This document shows positions 10,353 through 19,862 of a DNA stretch of 64,000 nt, piece after piece. The DNA comes from Ulva prolifera (Eukaryota; Chlorophyta; Ulvophyceae; Ulvales; Ulvaceae). Under the pieces are notes generated by a model. That model was not told where the DNA came from and searched no databases. It saw nothing but the letters and a program-made list of their open reading frames with translations. The stretch lies in NCBI GenBank assembly GCA_023078555.1, contig CM041197.1:8650842-8714841 (forward strand), written 5' to 3'. A program made the translations under genes and the position numbers. Position 1 is the first letter of the stretch. Each line of letters begins with the position of its first letter.

Positions 10353-13300
10353 TGACCGAGTGGGCTAGGACGCATGTCGCTACAACTGTGTTGTTGCAGG
10401 AGTTGATCGGAGATGATGACTGGAGAGCCCGAGGCGGACTAGAGGACCTGGATGAGGAAGACGAGGATGCCATCGCCCCTCGGCCAGCTGGCGATCGTGG
10501 CCCATTACCGGGTCAAGAGCTCGGTGAGGCCGCAGCCGATCAGGGTGTGTATGCACCTAGGCCCATCGGTGTCCATCTGGCTCCGGCGCAACGGCGCTTG
10601 CAGGAAGTCCATGCTGCGCAACAGGGTCGTCAACCGCCTAAGAAGGGGACCGAAGCATGGTTGTGTGAGCACCGAGGGGATCCCATCACACCGGGGCATG
10701 CCGTCACCGTGGTGCAGGCCTGTTACTGGTTGGCGACGATGAAGAACGATCACAGGGTCACAGACACAGTGATTGATCAGTACTGTGCGATGATGCACCA
10801 CCTGATCCTGCCGCCTGACAATTTGTACCCAGCATCATACCATATGGTGAAGGCGGTATTGGACGTGGAATCAAGCACCACGTGTACTAAACATATATGT
10901 GACAAGTGTTGGACTGTCTTTCCAACAATGGATCCGGCTCAGTATCTTGGAAATGCAGATGCAGTGTGTGCTGCTGAAGGCTGTGGCAACCGGCGTTTTG
11001 ACATTTCTGAAACTGGTGGGGTGTTCCCCAAGCGGAATATTTACTACTTTGATGTACGGGCAACGGTATTGGACCTTCTGGATCCAGTATTGGAAGACCT
11101 CGATGCATACCGTGAGCAGCGAAAACAGGCCTACCAAGACCCTGCATCTTTTTTGAGCAGCCCCGCCGGACAGCACGTGGACGCCGCTATAGGCCACAAG
11201 CTCAGCAACCCCTCCGTTGAGGAGAATGAAATTGTGATTCCGTTTTCAGTGGGTACGGTGCACCTGACCTGGGCCAGTAATACGGCATGTAGTTGCTGCC
11301 TAGCTCTAGTGTGACAATGCCACCGGCTCATGCAGGGGGGGATGGTGTCCAGATCTACACCAACAAAGTGTACGGTACGTTGGCTTGTGGGCTGAAGTTG
11401 ACTGATGCGCCAGAGGGTTTGCAAGCCAAGAATATAACATGGTCCCCGGTGTGCATCGTTCAAGGACCAACCGAGCCTGGGTCTTACCATGATGTCATGG
11501 CACCCATCATAGAGTTCTTTGAGAAACATGATCCAGGTGTGGTGTTGCTGTACATGTACATGCCTACTGACTTCAACGATATTCCACTCCTGTTGAGCAG
11601 TCTCTCACACTGAGTGAACCTACAGGCCGACCGGGTTCCACACCTCTCTTGGTCGATGTTGGCGGGCCACAGCTGCTGAAAGTGTGGCCGGTTCTGGTGT
11701 GTGCGCAGGGAGACATCCCGTTCATGACCAAGTTAAAAGGCGGCTTGCATCATACCGGGCCGAATGCCTGCTTTGCGTGTGCGATGTCGGGGGCCCACAA
11801 CCACGAAGCCAACGCTGTCCGGTACGTTGCTGTGTAGACTGGAAGGCGGATATTCCAGATCCAGGCGCGTGCCGGGGCTGCACTTGAGACCCCACCTGGT
11901 GTATCTGCAGATACAGCTGCCGTATGTATGCAGGTGGTTGGGGTTTGATGCTGTAATGTTACAGAGGGTCCCATGTTATGCCGCAGCTGGCGGCTGTGCA
12001 CCAATGGCAGGTCAGACGTTGCATCCACATGAATTGGCTGCTGTTGACACCTCTGGGGACCATCCTCGCGTACCACTAGGTTACCTCCAGAAGGATGATG
12101 GGCGTTACCTTGCGAGGACAGCCTTCACTGATCCCATCGATGTCGCCTCAAGTACCTGGCTGACAGACAATGTGCTGAAGCTAAGCGACCTTGAAATCAA
12201 GATGCGTGGTAGAAAGGCAAAACTCTATCAAGACCAGGTGCTGCACCCATCACTGGAAGCAGTCGAAAAGAAGGATCAGACCCAGCGGGAGGAGTGGGCC
12301 AACCAGATGCAGAAGGAGCTCGGAGCTCGCGGAGAACCGATGTTCCAGAGCCTGTCATACGTGAAGTATGTCTCTTGCTGTCAGGACTGTCTTCCAGAAT
12401 ATGTACCTGTTTCCTGACGGGCAGTACTGACTGCCTAATCTTGAGTGTGCAGCCCGTGTCATTTCTTTCGATACGGGATTGCGCACATCTTCTTGCTGGG
12501 CATCCTCAAGGACTTCTGGCGCATGTGGCTGTGGCAGGTGTCTTCTGGAGGACATGTTCTCCCGACTTACATCCGGCAACACATCTCAAAAAAGGCATCT
12601 GAAATTCTGGTGACAGAGTTGTTTGGAAAGCCGTACACTGACTTGATTCGGTGGGTCTCCTGCCATCTCTGTCGGTGTCTCGACATGCAGTTTCTGTGAA
12701 GCAATCGTTGCTGTTGCATTGCATGCCCCACATTGTGTCGATGAACTCTATCGTTTGCTGCTGGTGCAGGTACAGAGGACTGTGGATGATGGAGGAATGG
12801 CTGGCATTCACCGAGACATTCTCCATGTTCCTCCTCCACGACCTACCGTGGAAACGAGAGCATCTCGGGCTGAAGAAGGCTTTCAACGAGCAGTGGACAC
12901 TGCTGCGGTCCTCGGTCCTTTATTTCATGAAGTGGCACGATGGTCAACACACCGAAGAGCGAATATTGCAGGCACAGAAAGATCTGTTGGAGTATGGGAG
13001 AATTGTAGAGAAGGTCCGCACGCTGCAGATGTAATCGCTTGGGCAAACTGACAGCTGATGGAGCTGCGTATGCGTATTGCAGACTTGTTAAGCTTGTGTG
13101 ACTGCCGTCTCTAAAGCACTTTGCCAACATGTTCGAGAATGCAGGCCTACGGGGGCAGATTTTTGACGACATACAAGCTGCATCTTGCTGCCATGCACCT
13201 GGCAGACCAGGTTCGGGCATGTGGGCCTGGCTATACGTGGTCAGAGTTCTGGGTGGAACGCATGGTTCAGCTCGTAAAGCGAATGGTGAAGTACCGCAGT

Positions 13301-14239
13301 ACCGCCTACCCTGAACTGCTGTTTGTGCACGATTGGCTACTGACCCTAGCATGCCGCCGGGTGAAGTTGACTCCAGACGGGTGTCACTGTGTGTCACTGG
13401 CTGAAGCGCTGCAGGCCGTCAAGAGACGTCGCCAGTGTTCACGTGACATGCCCCTCCCAGACCAGGCGCTGCTACTGGGAGCACCCAAGAAGGTAGATGC
13501 CGGGGAAAAGGGAGAGGTGCTGTGGAGCCCCACCCCGGGTGCTTCGGGGGATGCTCAGCTGATGAAGGGATTGCCTCTGCTCCTGTTTGAAGACACGACC
13601 CTCCTACAGGACGGGTGGCCAGTGTTCAAAGACACCGATGCTGCTGAAAGAGAGGGCCTCATTCTGCATGAACTGGGGTTGGAAGGCCCTCTCGGTGCGG
13701 GCAAGGCTGGAGTTGAGGTGGAGTTGCAGAAGTTCACCCGGGCTGACCTTCCAATCGGGGATACCATGAGCAGTGTGCAGTGCAAAACGCAGACCAGGAA
13801 GAACAATCAGTGGTTCCTGATCCGATACAGTGTAGCTTATGCAGACGGGCGCACTGAAATGTAGGTGTATGTGGGGCAGTTTTTGTACTTTGTGCGCGCA
13901 ACTTTCACGAGTAGTATGCTGCCAGAGGGGGCATATCGTCCGGGCTGCGATCGGCAGCACCCAGCTGATTTGCGGCTGGGGGTGGCTAACCTGTACACAA
14001 GTGTGGACCAGCATGGTCCGGGAGTTCGGCCTGCAGACCCGGGTATTAGCCGGCTGCACGAATTTGTGAAAGTTGACAAGTTGGACCCCTCCAAACCTGG
14101 CACCCGGTTTGAGGGGGTGTTTGTGCTAGATCTTAGGTCAATCGACTCGCACGCAGTACCGACACGCGAGAGAAGTGACACAAGGTTCTTTTGTGTTTCT
14201 GCAAAACTGTCAAGTAGGCATGCCGGTGTAAAGCGATAG
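9742..14239 (+). pseudogene. Tnp2-like (CACTA/Plavaka-type) DDE transposase, split by introns and broken
   Basis: Exons join in consistent phase: 9742-10203, 10400-11252, 11336-11536, 11626-11821, 11934-12365, 12453-12650, 12770-13013 and 13117-14239, about 1,236 codons. The N-terminus has a BED-like zinc finger (YRCKHCHTPF...HATRHEC). A second Cys cluster (CDKCW...CAAEGCGNRRFD) precedes the likely first catalytic Asp in GGDGVQIYTNKVYGT. A second acidic site is AQGDIPFMTKLKGG, followed by a CFAC motif. Then come GIAHIFLLGILKDFW and YKLHLAAMHLADQ...WVERMVQLVK, hallmarks of the Tnp2-type fold. Two defects are visible. One extra G in the run at 13151-13155 breaks NAGLRG|RFLTTYKLHL. An in-frame TAG at 13862 follows GRTEM and precedes VYVGQFLYF. 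The copy is therefore probably dead unless these are sequence errors. Superfamily is moderately sure, exact family is not. Confidence 0.75.
10286..10350. repeat. (TA)n microsatellite
   Basis: About 30 uninterrupted TA units, bounded by TGCATATA and TATATGCATG, lie within the first intron (10204-10399) of the transposase gene. Confidence 0.95.
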
Positions 14240-15057
14240 GTGCAGGGTGGCTGTTGCTTTGTGCCGAGAATCAGGTCTGGTTATGTACACATTCGATGTG
14301 TGATGCATCTGTGCTTGAGTCCGGGGTCGTGCAGCAAGAGGGCTGCTCGGGAGAGACTGCTACATGCGTGCCTCGTGCCAGCATTTTGCCAAACACGCAC
14401 ACTCGTGCAACAGTGCAATCCTGACAGGACTCTCAAGCTATCATATTAATTCTTTCACCACTCGACTGACAAACATATCCACTGCATTCCTAGCCAAGGT
14501 TCACGGCTCGATGCATTTGCATACATCAGCTCTGGCAGCTTGTGTCTGGACTAAATAATGGGAGGCTGCAGCCCTCCCGGGAGAGCAGACATCAAATTTT
14601 TTTGGTGGCCCACAAACCGCCCATTCCTCTACACATTCGATGTGTGATGCATCTGTGCTTGAGTCCGGGGTCGTGCAGCAAGAGGGCTGCTCGGGAGAGA
14701 CTGCTACAGTCGTGCAACACTTCTGCCCCCGCGTAATACATGCAGCAGTGACACCGAATGAACGACACACGTGTAATCTGCGTTAGGTGTGTGGCTGTTT
14801 GAAGGATAACTGTTGGCCGAGCGAACCAGTTATTAGTTCACCGAGTGCCAGGCCGCGTAGGAGGTATCGGGCTCTACAGATCTGTACATGCATGTGTTGA
14901 GCTACTCTCGTCAAGCTATCATCAGGACACACCAAAGAGGCAGTAAGACAATCACGTTAACATCGTACCAGACGCGCAGTAATTCCAGAGGAACCTTTTT
15001 GACGCCGAATTAACATTCTGCATAGGCTGATCCATAGCGACCGTCCACACAATTCAG
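14240..15057. other. Non-coding stretch with a 79-bp direct repeat
   Basis: Between the transposase stop and the next gene no coding signal is seen. 14286-14364 and 14630-14708 are matching copies of a 79-bp sequence beginning TACACATTCGATGTGTG and ending GAGACTGCTACA, 344 bp apart. They may mark the end region of the DNA transposon or a segmental duplication. Confidence 0.6.
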
Positions 15058-16236
15058 GGTTTTCCGAAAGCCCCGTCCAAACGGTACAAAAGCAAGTACG
15101 ATGTTGTGCGATTGATTCAAGAGGCCCCCGTTCGGATAGACGAGGAGGGGACGGGGATGCAGTATGTGTTCCCAGGATGGACCGACAGAGACAGAGCTAT
15201 GGTGAGACTAGTAGGGATAGGGACCCAACCAGGCCGAGCATGGTGGGGCATGTACTACGTCCAGGAAGACATTGATGTGGACAAGTGCGAGGCTCAAGGG
15301 CGCAGACACGAGTGCCCGAATGTGGTCATGACCCCGTCGGTTGCGGACACCGTCCACACCGCCATCCAGCACCTTGCCCGCAATGGGCGTCCCACCCCGC
15401 ACATATTCGAGGCCATGGCAGATACGACATGCAATCTGTTCATGGACCTCCGTGGGTGGGCACCTGCAGAAGTGGCGTGGAACGTTGCGGCCTGCAATCA
15501 GTGGGTCTTGCGGATCACGGATGTGATCCGCAGGTTCCTGCCGTTCTTGACAGGGCGGATGACTGGCGTCTACGTGGGCGTAGACGCCAGTCAGTTTCAG
15601 TTCCACGTTCTCCGGAACCGCCACATGTTGCGGCGACGGGAAGGGGGAATCGGTGCTTCACAACATGACTCCAGTGAAGTACCCGAGCACGACCCCCCTG
15701 ATGAATTCCTATGCCGCGTGCTCGTGAAGCATCCACGATGGATGTTTGAAGATTCCGGCACGATGGCCTCATTTGTGGGAGAGGCAATCCGCGCCTTTGA
15801 GGTCGAGGATCGGGATGGGGCGTCCACCTTGAGGTGGATGCTTAAGTCTGGAGCTTATCTAGATGATGTGTGTGCTTCACCGTCCCGCTCCTTCTTATAC
15901 CTGTGGCACGGCCAACTCCACAAAGGTCTAAAATGCTGAGATGATTGCAGGATGGTGTTGCTTATGGGTTGCTCTTGGGGCCAGCACTTAGAAAACGGGG
16001 AGCTGACTAGAGAAGGGGGGGTACTCTTGCCGGACAGCGAACTCAGCCACTTGCCTGTGCAACCTCCTCCAGAAGAGGACGTAGATCCTGGCTATTACCT
16101 GTTCTTTAACAATCTAGTTCGAACGCCTGGCCTTGAAAACTATGGGGGCCAGCGCCAAACGGTTCAGGTGTTCTCTAGGAAACAAAGACCGGTGCAGCTG
16201 CCAATCCAGGCCCACTCTCGTAGTCGCAGCCGTTGA
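15058..16236 (+). CDS. Unrecognised two-exon (or longer) gene
   Basis: An open exon begins after the acceptor CACAATTCAG at 15057 and reads GFPKAPSKRYKSKYDVVRL onward. It runs to 15869, where the donor GTGTGC fits. The second exon, 15951-16236, follows the acceptor GATTGCAG in matching phase and ends with the basic tail SRSRSR. Together about 366 residues are coded. The product is hydrophilic with many Trp and Arg (WWGMYYVQEDID, RHECPNVVMTPSVADTV) and has no domain I recognise. No start codon is evident in the first exon, so at least one upstream exon is missing from this model. It lies directly downstream of the transposase on the same strand and may be part of that element. Confidence 0.5.
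15560..15593. repeat. 15-bp inverted repeat with 4-nt loop
   Basis: TGACTGGCGTCTACG pairs perfectly with CGTAGACGCCAGTCA around the loop TGGG. It lies inside the coding exon of the unknown gene, encoding the segment around TGVYVGVDASQ. Confidence 0.85.
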
Positions 16237-16387
16237 TAGCATGTGATCTGCAGGTCGTTGTAATAAGTCTGCCTTCTGCTTTGGAGGACCGTGCATGACA
16301 GTATTTGTTTTTGGTAGTGTACTGGAATCGCGGCCAACGGTATTCCGAATGGGATATGTCCACCACATGTGACTCATGGTCCATGAT

Positions 16388-16665
16388 TGTTCGAATGCAA
16401 GCGCGAGTGGAAGCGTCATACCGTAAGTTTAGTTGGGCGAAATGTTAAGTATGTGTGCGGAGTACTTAGCACATGACGCCTGAGATCTGGGATCACACCT
16501 GCATGGTCAGTATCTGAGTCAGATACTTTAACCATGACCTTGTTCGACCTATACAGAGAGCTGGAATGTGTCTTCTCATTCGCGGGCTGGTGACTGCCAC
16601 GTGTCACCCCGTGCGTGCATTCGAATGTGCACCTGCCTTGTGCGCTACGAGGCACTTTCACAACA
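16388..16665 (-). repeat. 3' LTR of the miniature element
   Basis: This is the left 278-bp copy. On the minus strand it starts TGTTGTGAAAGTGCC and ends TTCGAACA. The adjacent 16666-16676 is the polypurine tract. Confidence 0.9.
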
Positions 16666-16857
16666 CCTCCCCCCTTCACGGGAGCGAGCGTGTGCGAGCT
16701 CATGAGGCACAGGTGGAAGTTCTCTCGGAGCGCGTCGAGTGTTTGGAATGTCCTGTGGGAAGTTGTGCACACGAGAGGTCATGTTAGAGCGATCACAGGC
16801 GTCATGTGGTGCTTACGTTATGATGGGCCCATGTGATCGTGGTTACTCATCGATACC

Positions 16858-17135
16858 TGTTCGAATGCAAGCGCGAGTGGAAGCGTCATACCGTAAGTTT
16901 AGTTGGGCGAAATGTTAAGTATGTGTGCGGAGTACTTAGCACATGACGCCTGAGATCTGGGATCACACCTGCATGGTCAGTATCTGAGTCAGATACTTTA
17001 ACCATGACCTTGTTCGACCTATACAGAGAGCTGGAATGTGTCTTCTCATTCGCGGGCTGGTGACTGCCACGTGTCACCCCGTGCGTGCATTCGAATGTGC
17101 ACCTGCCTTGTGCGCTACGAGGCACTTTCACAACA
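16858..17135 (-). repeat. 5' LTR of the miniature element
   Basis: This is the right 278-bp copy, which appears identical to the left one, implying a recent insertion. It is bordered by the primer-binding motif at 16846-16857 and the target duplication at 17136-17140. Confidence 0.9.
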
Positions 17136-19042
17136 ATGATGCATGAATGCTGCATTCGCATGTTCTGTATATGGACTCAACCACGCTCTTCAACCATGTG
17201 GCCACAGTCAGTGCAGATTCGCAAACATTCGAGGCTGGTTCAAAGTAGCACTCACCTAGCTGAACATCAAACTCATTTAAACATTCGGCAAAAACATGAA
17301 AGATCCTGATCACTGCACGGCCAGTAAAGGTGGTGCCCAGGCCTGTTTGCAGCTAGATTGTGACTGGAAGTTACGTTACACTGCTAGATTGTGGCTAGTA
17401 CCCACAGTCCTTCACTAGTGCACCTACTGTTGCAAAGCAACATCGAATACATACAAATACACCCATGTCATCTGTGGCACAACAAGGATGGTCCCTGTCT
17501 TGGTGTCTACAGACACGGTGCCTGCAAGTGTGAAGCATTTAAGCATGCCAGATAATTGACCTACAAGAATGCATCATTGTATACTCGTCCAGCTGAGGTC
17601 ACCGCAGATACTATTGCAGATACCGCAGGGATTATCGCTGTACATACGACAGCTGGTGGTGAAGCAAATACTGCATCCCATACCGTCGTAGCTATAGAGA
17701 TCCCCCCAGCAACAGATACGATCAAGGACCTCGGGCACCGCGCAGCTCGGAACAGGGCACAACAGGTTAGGATACTGTCTCCGAATTTTGCGCTAATCGT
17801 CGTTTGCACTCCGTATACGAGGCGGAATACGCACCTGCAGCTGTGTCCACTGCTGCGAGGATTGGGGCCCTGTACCACATCGGCGCATACAAAGCTTCGA
17901 ATTCTTCTTAAGCTACAGTGCATTTGACATTATTAAAAGGTGGCATTTGCCCGAGAGCCGCGAGAGTATGCCACCTTGAGCCAGCTACGAATGCAACGAC
18001 GGGCGTGGCGCAGGGCACGCAGTATAGAGGAGATGTGCATCCAGCATGTACACGCCGAAGGAGTGTAGATGCGCGTTCCAGTGGAGCTCGGCTGATAGTG
18101 GCTCTGGCGGCACAATGCGCACGACGAGCGCACTCAGCCCAGCAAAAAATATGCTGTTCATAGGAGCGTGAAAGCGCGTTCGCGGCATGTGCATTTCGCT
18201 CCATGAGGTGCGTTGCAGATGCGCACCACCACAACACAACTAATATGCTGTCCGTAGGAGCGTGAAAGCGCGGTCGCGGCATGTGCATTTCCTCGATGAG
18301 GTGCGCTGCAGGTGCACACCACCACAACACTCAGCTAACACATCTCACCTACACTTCTGGCACGCACTTCACGCAGATACGGAATTTGTTTGAAGAGTGC
18401 GTGAACAGTGCGCGAATGTGCCAGCGAGCAAAACATGTGTCGCGAGTGTACACGCCGACCTGCCTACCATCCTTGTAGTGTTGTTGTCGTGCCGTATCCA
18501 TCTGTTGCCTGCAAATGGGATGCTTTCAGAGGAATATCAGTCACCACGGCGTGCCATCGTGCTCATCATAGTGCACAGCTGCTGAAAATTGCATCACAGG
18601 CGGGAGCAATCCTCACCTTCAGTTTGCGGCCGGTGGCAAGCCAATGGTGGCTGCATCTGCTACCTCACAGGCTTCTCATTTGCCATAGACCGCTCATGCA
18701 GCCGTTGCCCTGCACCAATCCTCATGTCTTGAAGCAACCGTACACTGTCAGTCTCATGTCAGCGCCAGTCTTGACTGCGTGCAACACATCTTTTGCAGAA
18801 GCATACCTAGTATGGCGGGCCAGCTGTAGGTTGTCGGCCAGGCTGTAGTGTACACGTGCTGAAGCAGAAGCTAATCATTCGTGGAGGCACGTGTACCCAT
18901 CAGCACGTGTCCATGCAGATCTAAAAAATGGCTTCTGCTTGGTGCTCCCGTCTCGAGGAGACACCTGTCGAAGTTCGGGACATTGCTAAGGCGTTCGTGA
19001 CATCTGTTGCTGAGTAAGGCATACCTGCGGTAAAGTGTCAAT
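17136..19042. other. Gene-free stretch with a 94-bp tandem duplication
   Basis: No gene could be assigned; overlapping frames at 17556-17927 on both strands lack any motif. At 18149 and 18243 a 94-bp unit beginning ATATGCTGT(T/C)C and ending near CACCACCACAACAC is present twice with a few differences. Confidence 0.45.
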
Positions 19043-19047
19043 TTCGT

Positions 19048-19839
19048 TGTTGTAATGGCCAAATCTGTCTGCTCAGAAGCACACATATTCCAGATATGCA
19101 GGCACCAATTGTGGATACATGTGTATGTATCTCAGGCTAGTGCCTTGCAAACTTGAGCCAGGCGAAAGTATACCAAAGGATACCTCAGAATGCCAGCATG
19201 TACCACGTCACAGCTGTGCACATGAGCTGCATGCATACAGCTACATGTGCATAATTCCACATGCCCAAAAGTGCCACTAGCATTCCTCAACATGTATAAT
19301 CTTGCATACCAATCCCATGTATCATGCCACCTTTTGCCACAGCCTTTTGGCAGTGCGAAGTGCCAGCTCAGTGCATGATACGTCATGCATGCGGCGCATG
19401 CATACTGCTGGTCTGCGCTTGCGCACGCCAAGGGTGCAGCGTCAAAGACCATGCCAGCCAACCTACGTCTGCGTATCCATGCAGCACGATGTTGCTGCAT
19501 TGGATTGACGGAGGATGATACATGCCAAATCCCAATGCCCGCAGCAGATCGCCAGATCTCGCGGGATGCTGCACCCTGATCCGTACAGAGATCAACGAGC
19601 AGCGCGATTCCACAGTTCCACAGAGCTATCAGTAGCGAGGACAGCACAAAGCAGGGATGGGCCTGGGCACATATATTCCAAGTGTTTTGCTGTGATCGAC
19701 ACAATTACCTTTGGTCGATTGGGGCGCTTCTGTTCCAGTCATTCCATCTGTGCTGCATTGTTACCCCTGTCTTTCTCTCCTGTCGTTTCTGTACGCTCGC
19801 TAGGGTGCCCAGCTCCCTGCGCTACCCGATCAGTCAACA
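19048..19839 (+). repeat. 5' LTR of the gypsy element
   Basis: This 792-bp LTR starts TGTTGTAATGG and ends CAGTCAACA. It is matched at a constant offset of 9,038 bp by 28086-28877. It contains the element's promoter by family role, but no single TATA box can be picked with confidence. Confidence 0.97.
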
Positions 19840-19851
19840 GGTATCGGTGAG
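19840..19851 (+). other. Primer-binding site of the gypsy element
   Basis: GGTATCGGTGAG follows the 5' LTR directly. The copia LTR at 29772 is followed by TGGTATCGGTG and the miniature element by GGTATCGATGAG, so these elements probably prime from the same tRNA. The pattern resembles the initiator-Met primer site TGGTATC known in plants, but the tRNA was not identified here. Confidence 0.7.
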
Positions 19852-19862
19852 ACTTCTCTGCC

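Larger units (their letters stand above)
6743..14239. mobile_element. Putative two-gene DNA transposon (CACTA/Plavaka-like), ends not found
   Basis: Two multi-exon genes are transcribed divergently from a 376-bp spacer at 9366-9741: an unrecognised coiled-coil protein on the minus strand and a Tnp2-like transposase on the plus strand. Elements of the CACTA group typically carry a transposase (TnpD/Tnp2) plus an accessory DNA-binding protein (TnpA), so the pair fits that plan. I could not identify terminal inverted repeats or a 2-3 bp target duplication. The limits given are only those of the two genes; the gene at 15058-16236 could also belong to it. Confidence 0.45.
16388..17135 (-). mobile_element. 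Miniature LTR retrotransposon (TRIM-like), complete
   Basis: Two copies of a 278-bp repeat, 16388-16665 and 16858-17135, appear identical by eye and flank only 192 bp. The repeats begin TG and end CA, and the element is flanked by the 5-bp target duplication ATGAT (16383-16387 and 17136-17140). Read on the minus strand, the 5' LTR is followed at once by GGTATCGATGAG (complement of 16846-16857), which resembles the primer-binding site of the large gypsy element. The 3' LTR is preceded by the polypurine tract AAGGGGGGAGG (complement of 16666-16676). No protein is encoded. These are the properties of terminal-repeat retrotransposons in miniature, which move using proteins of other elements. Confidence 0.9.

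Noticed and set aside
14286-14708. The 79-bp direct repeat as LTRs of another miniature element
   Set aside because: The copies do not begin TG, show no target duplication, and have no primer or polypurine site.
17556-17927. A pair of about 120-codon frames on opposite strands
   Set aside because: They mirror each other on the two strands, have biased composition and lack motifs.
19132-19704. A 190-codon minus-strand frame repeated at 28170-28742
   Set aside because: It lies wholly inside the two gypsy LTRs; the repeat of the frame only reflects LTR identity.
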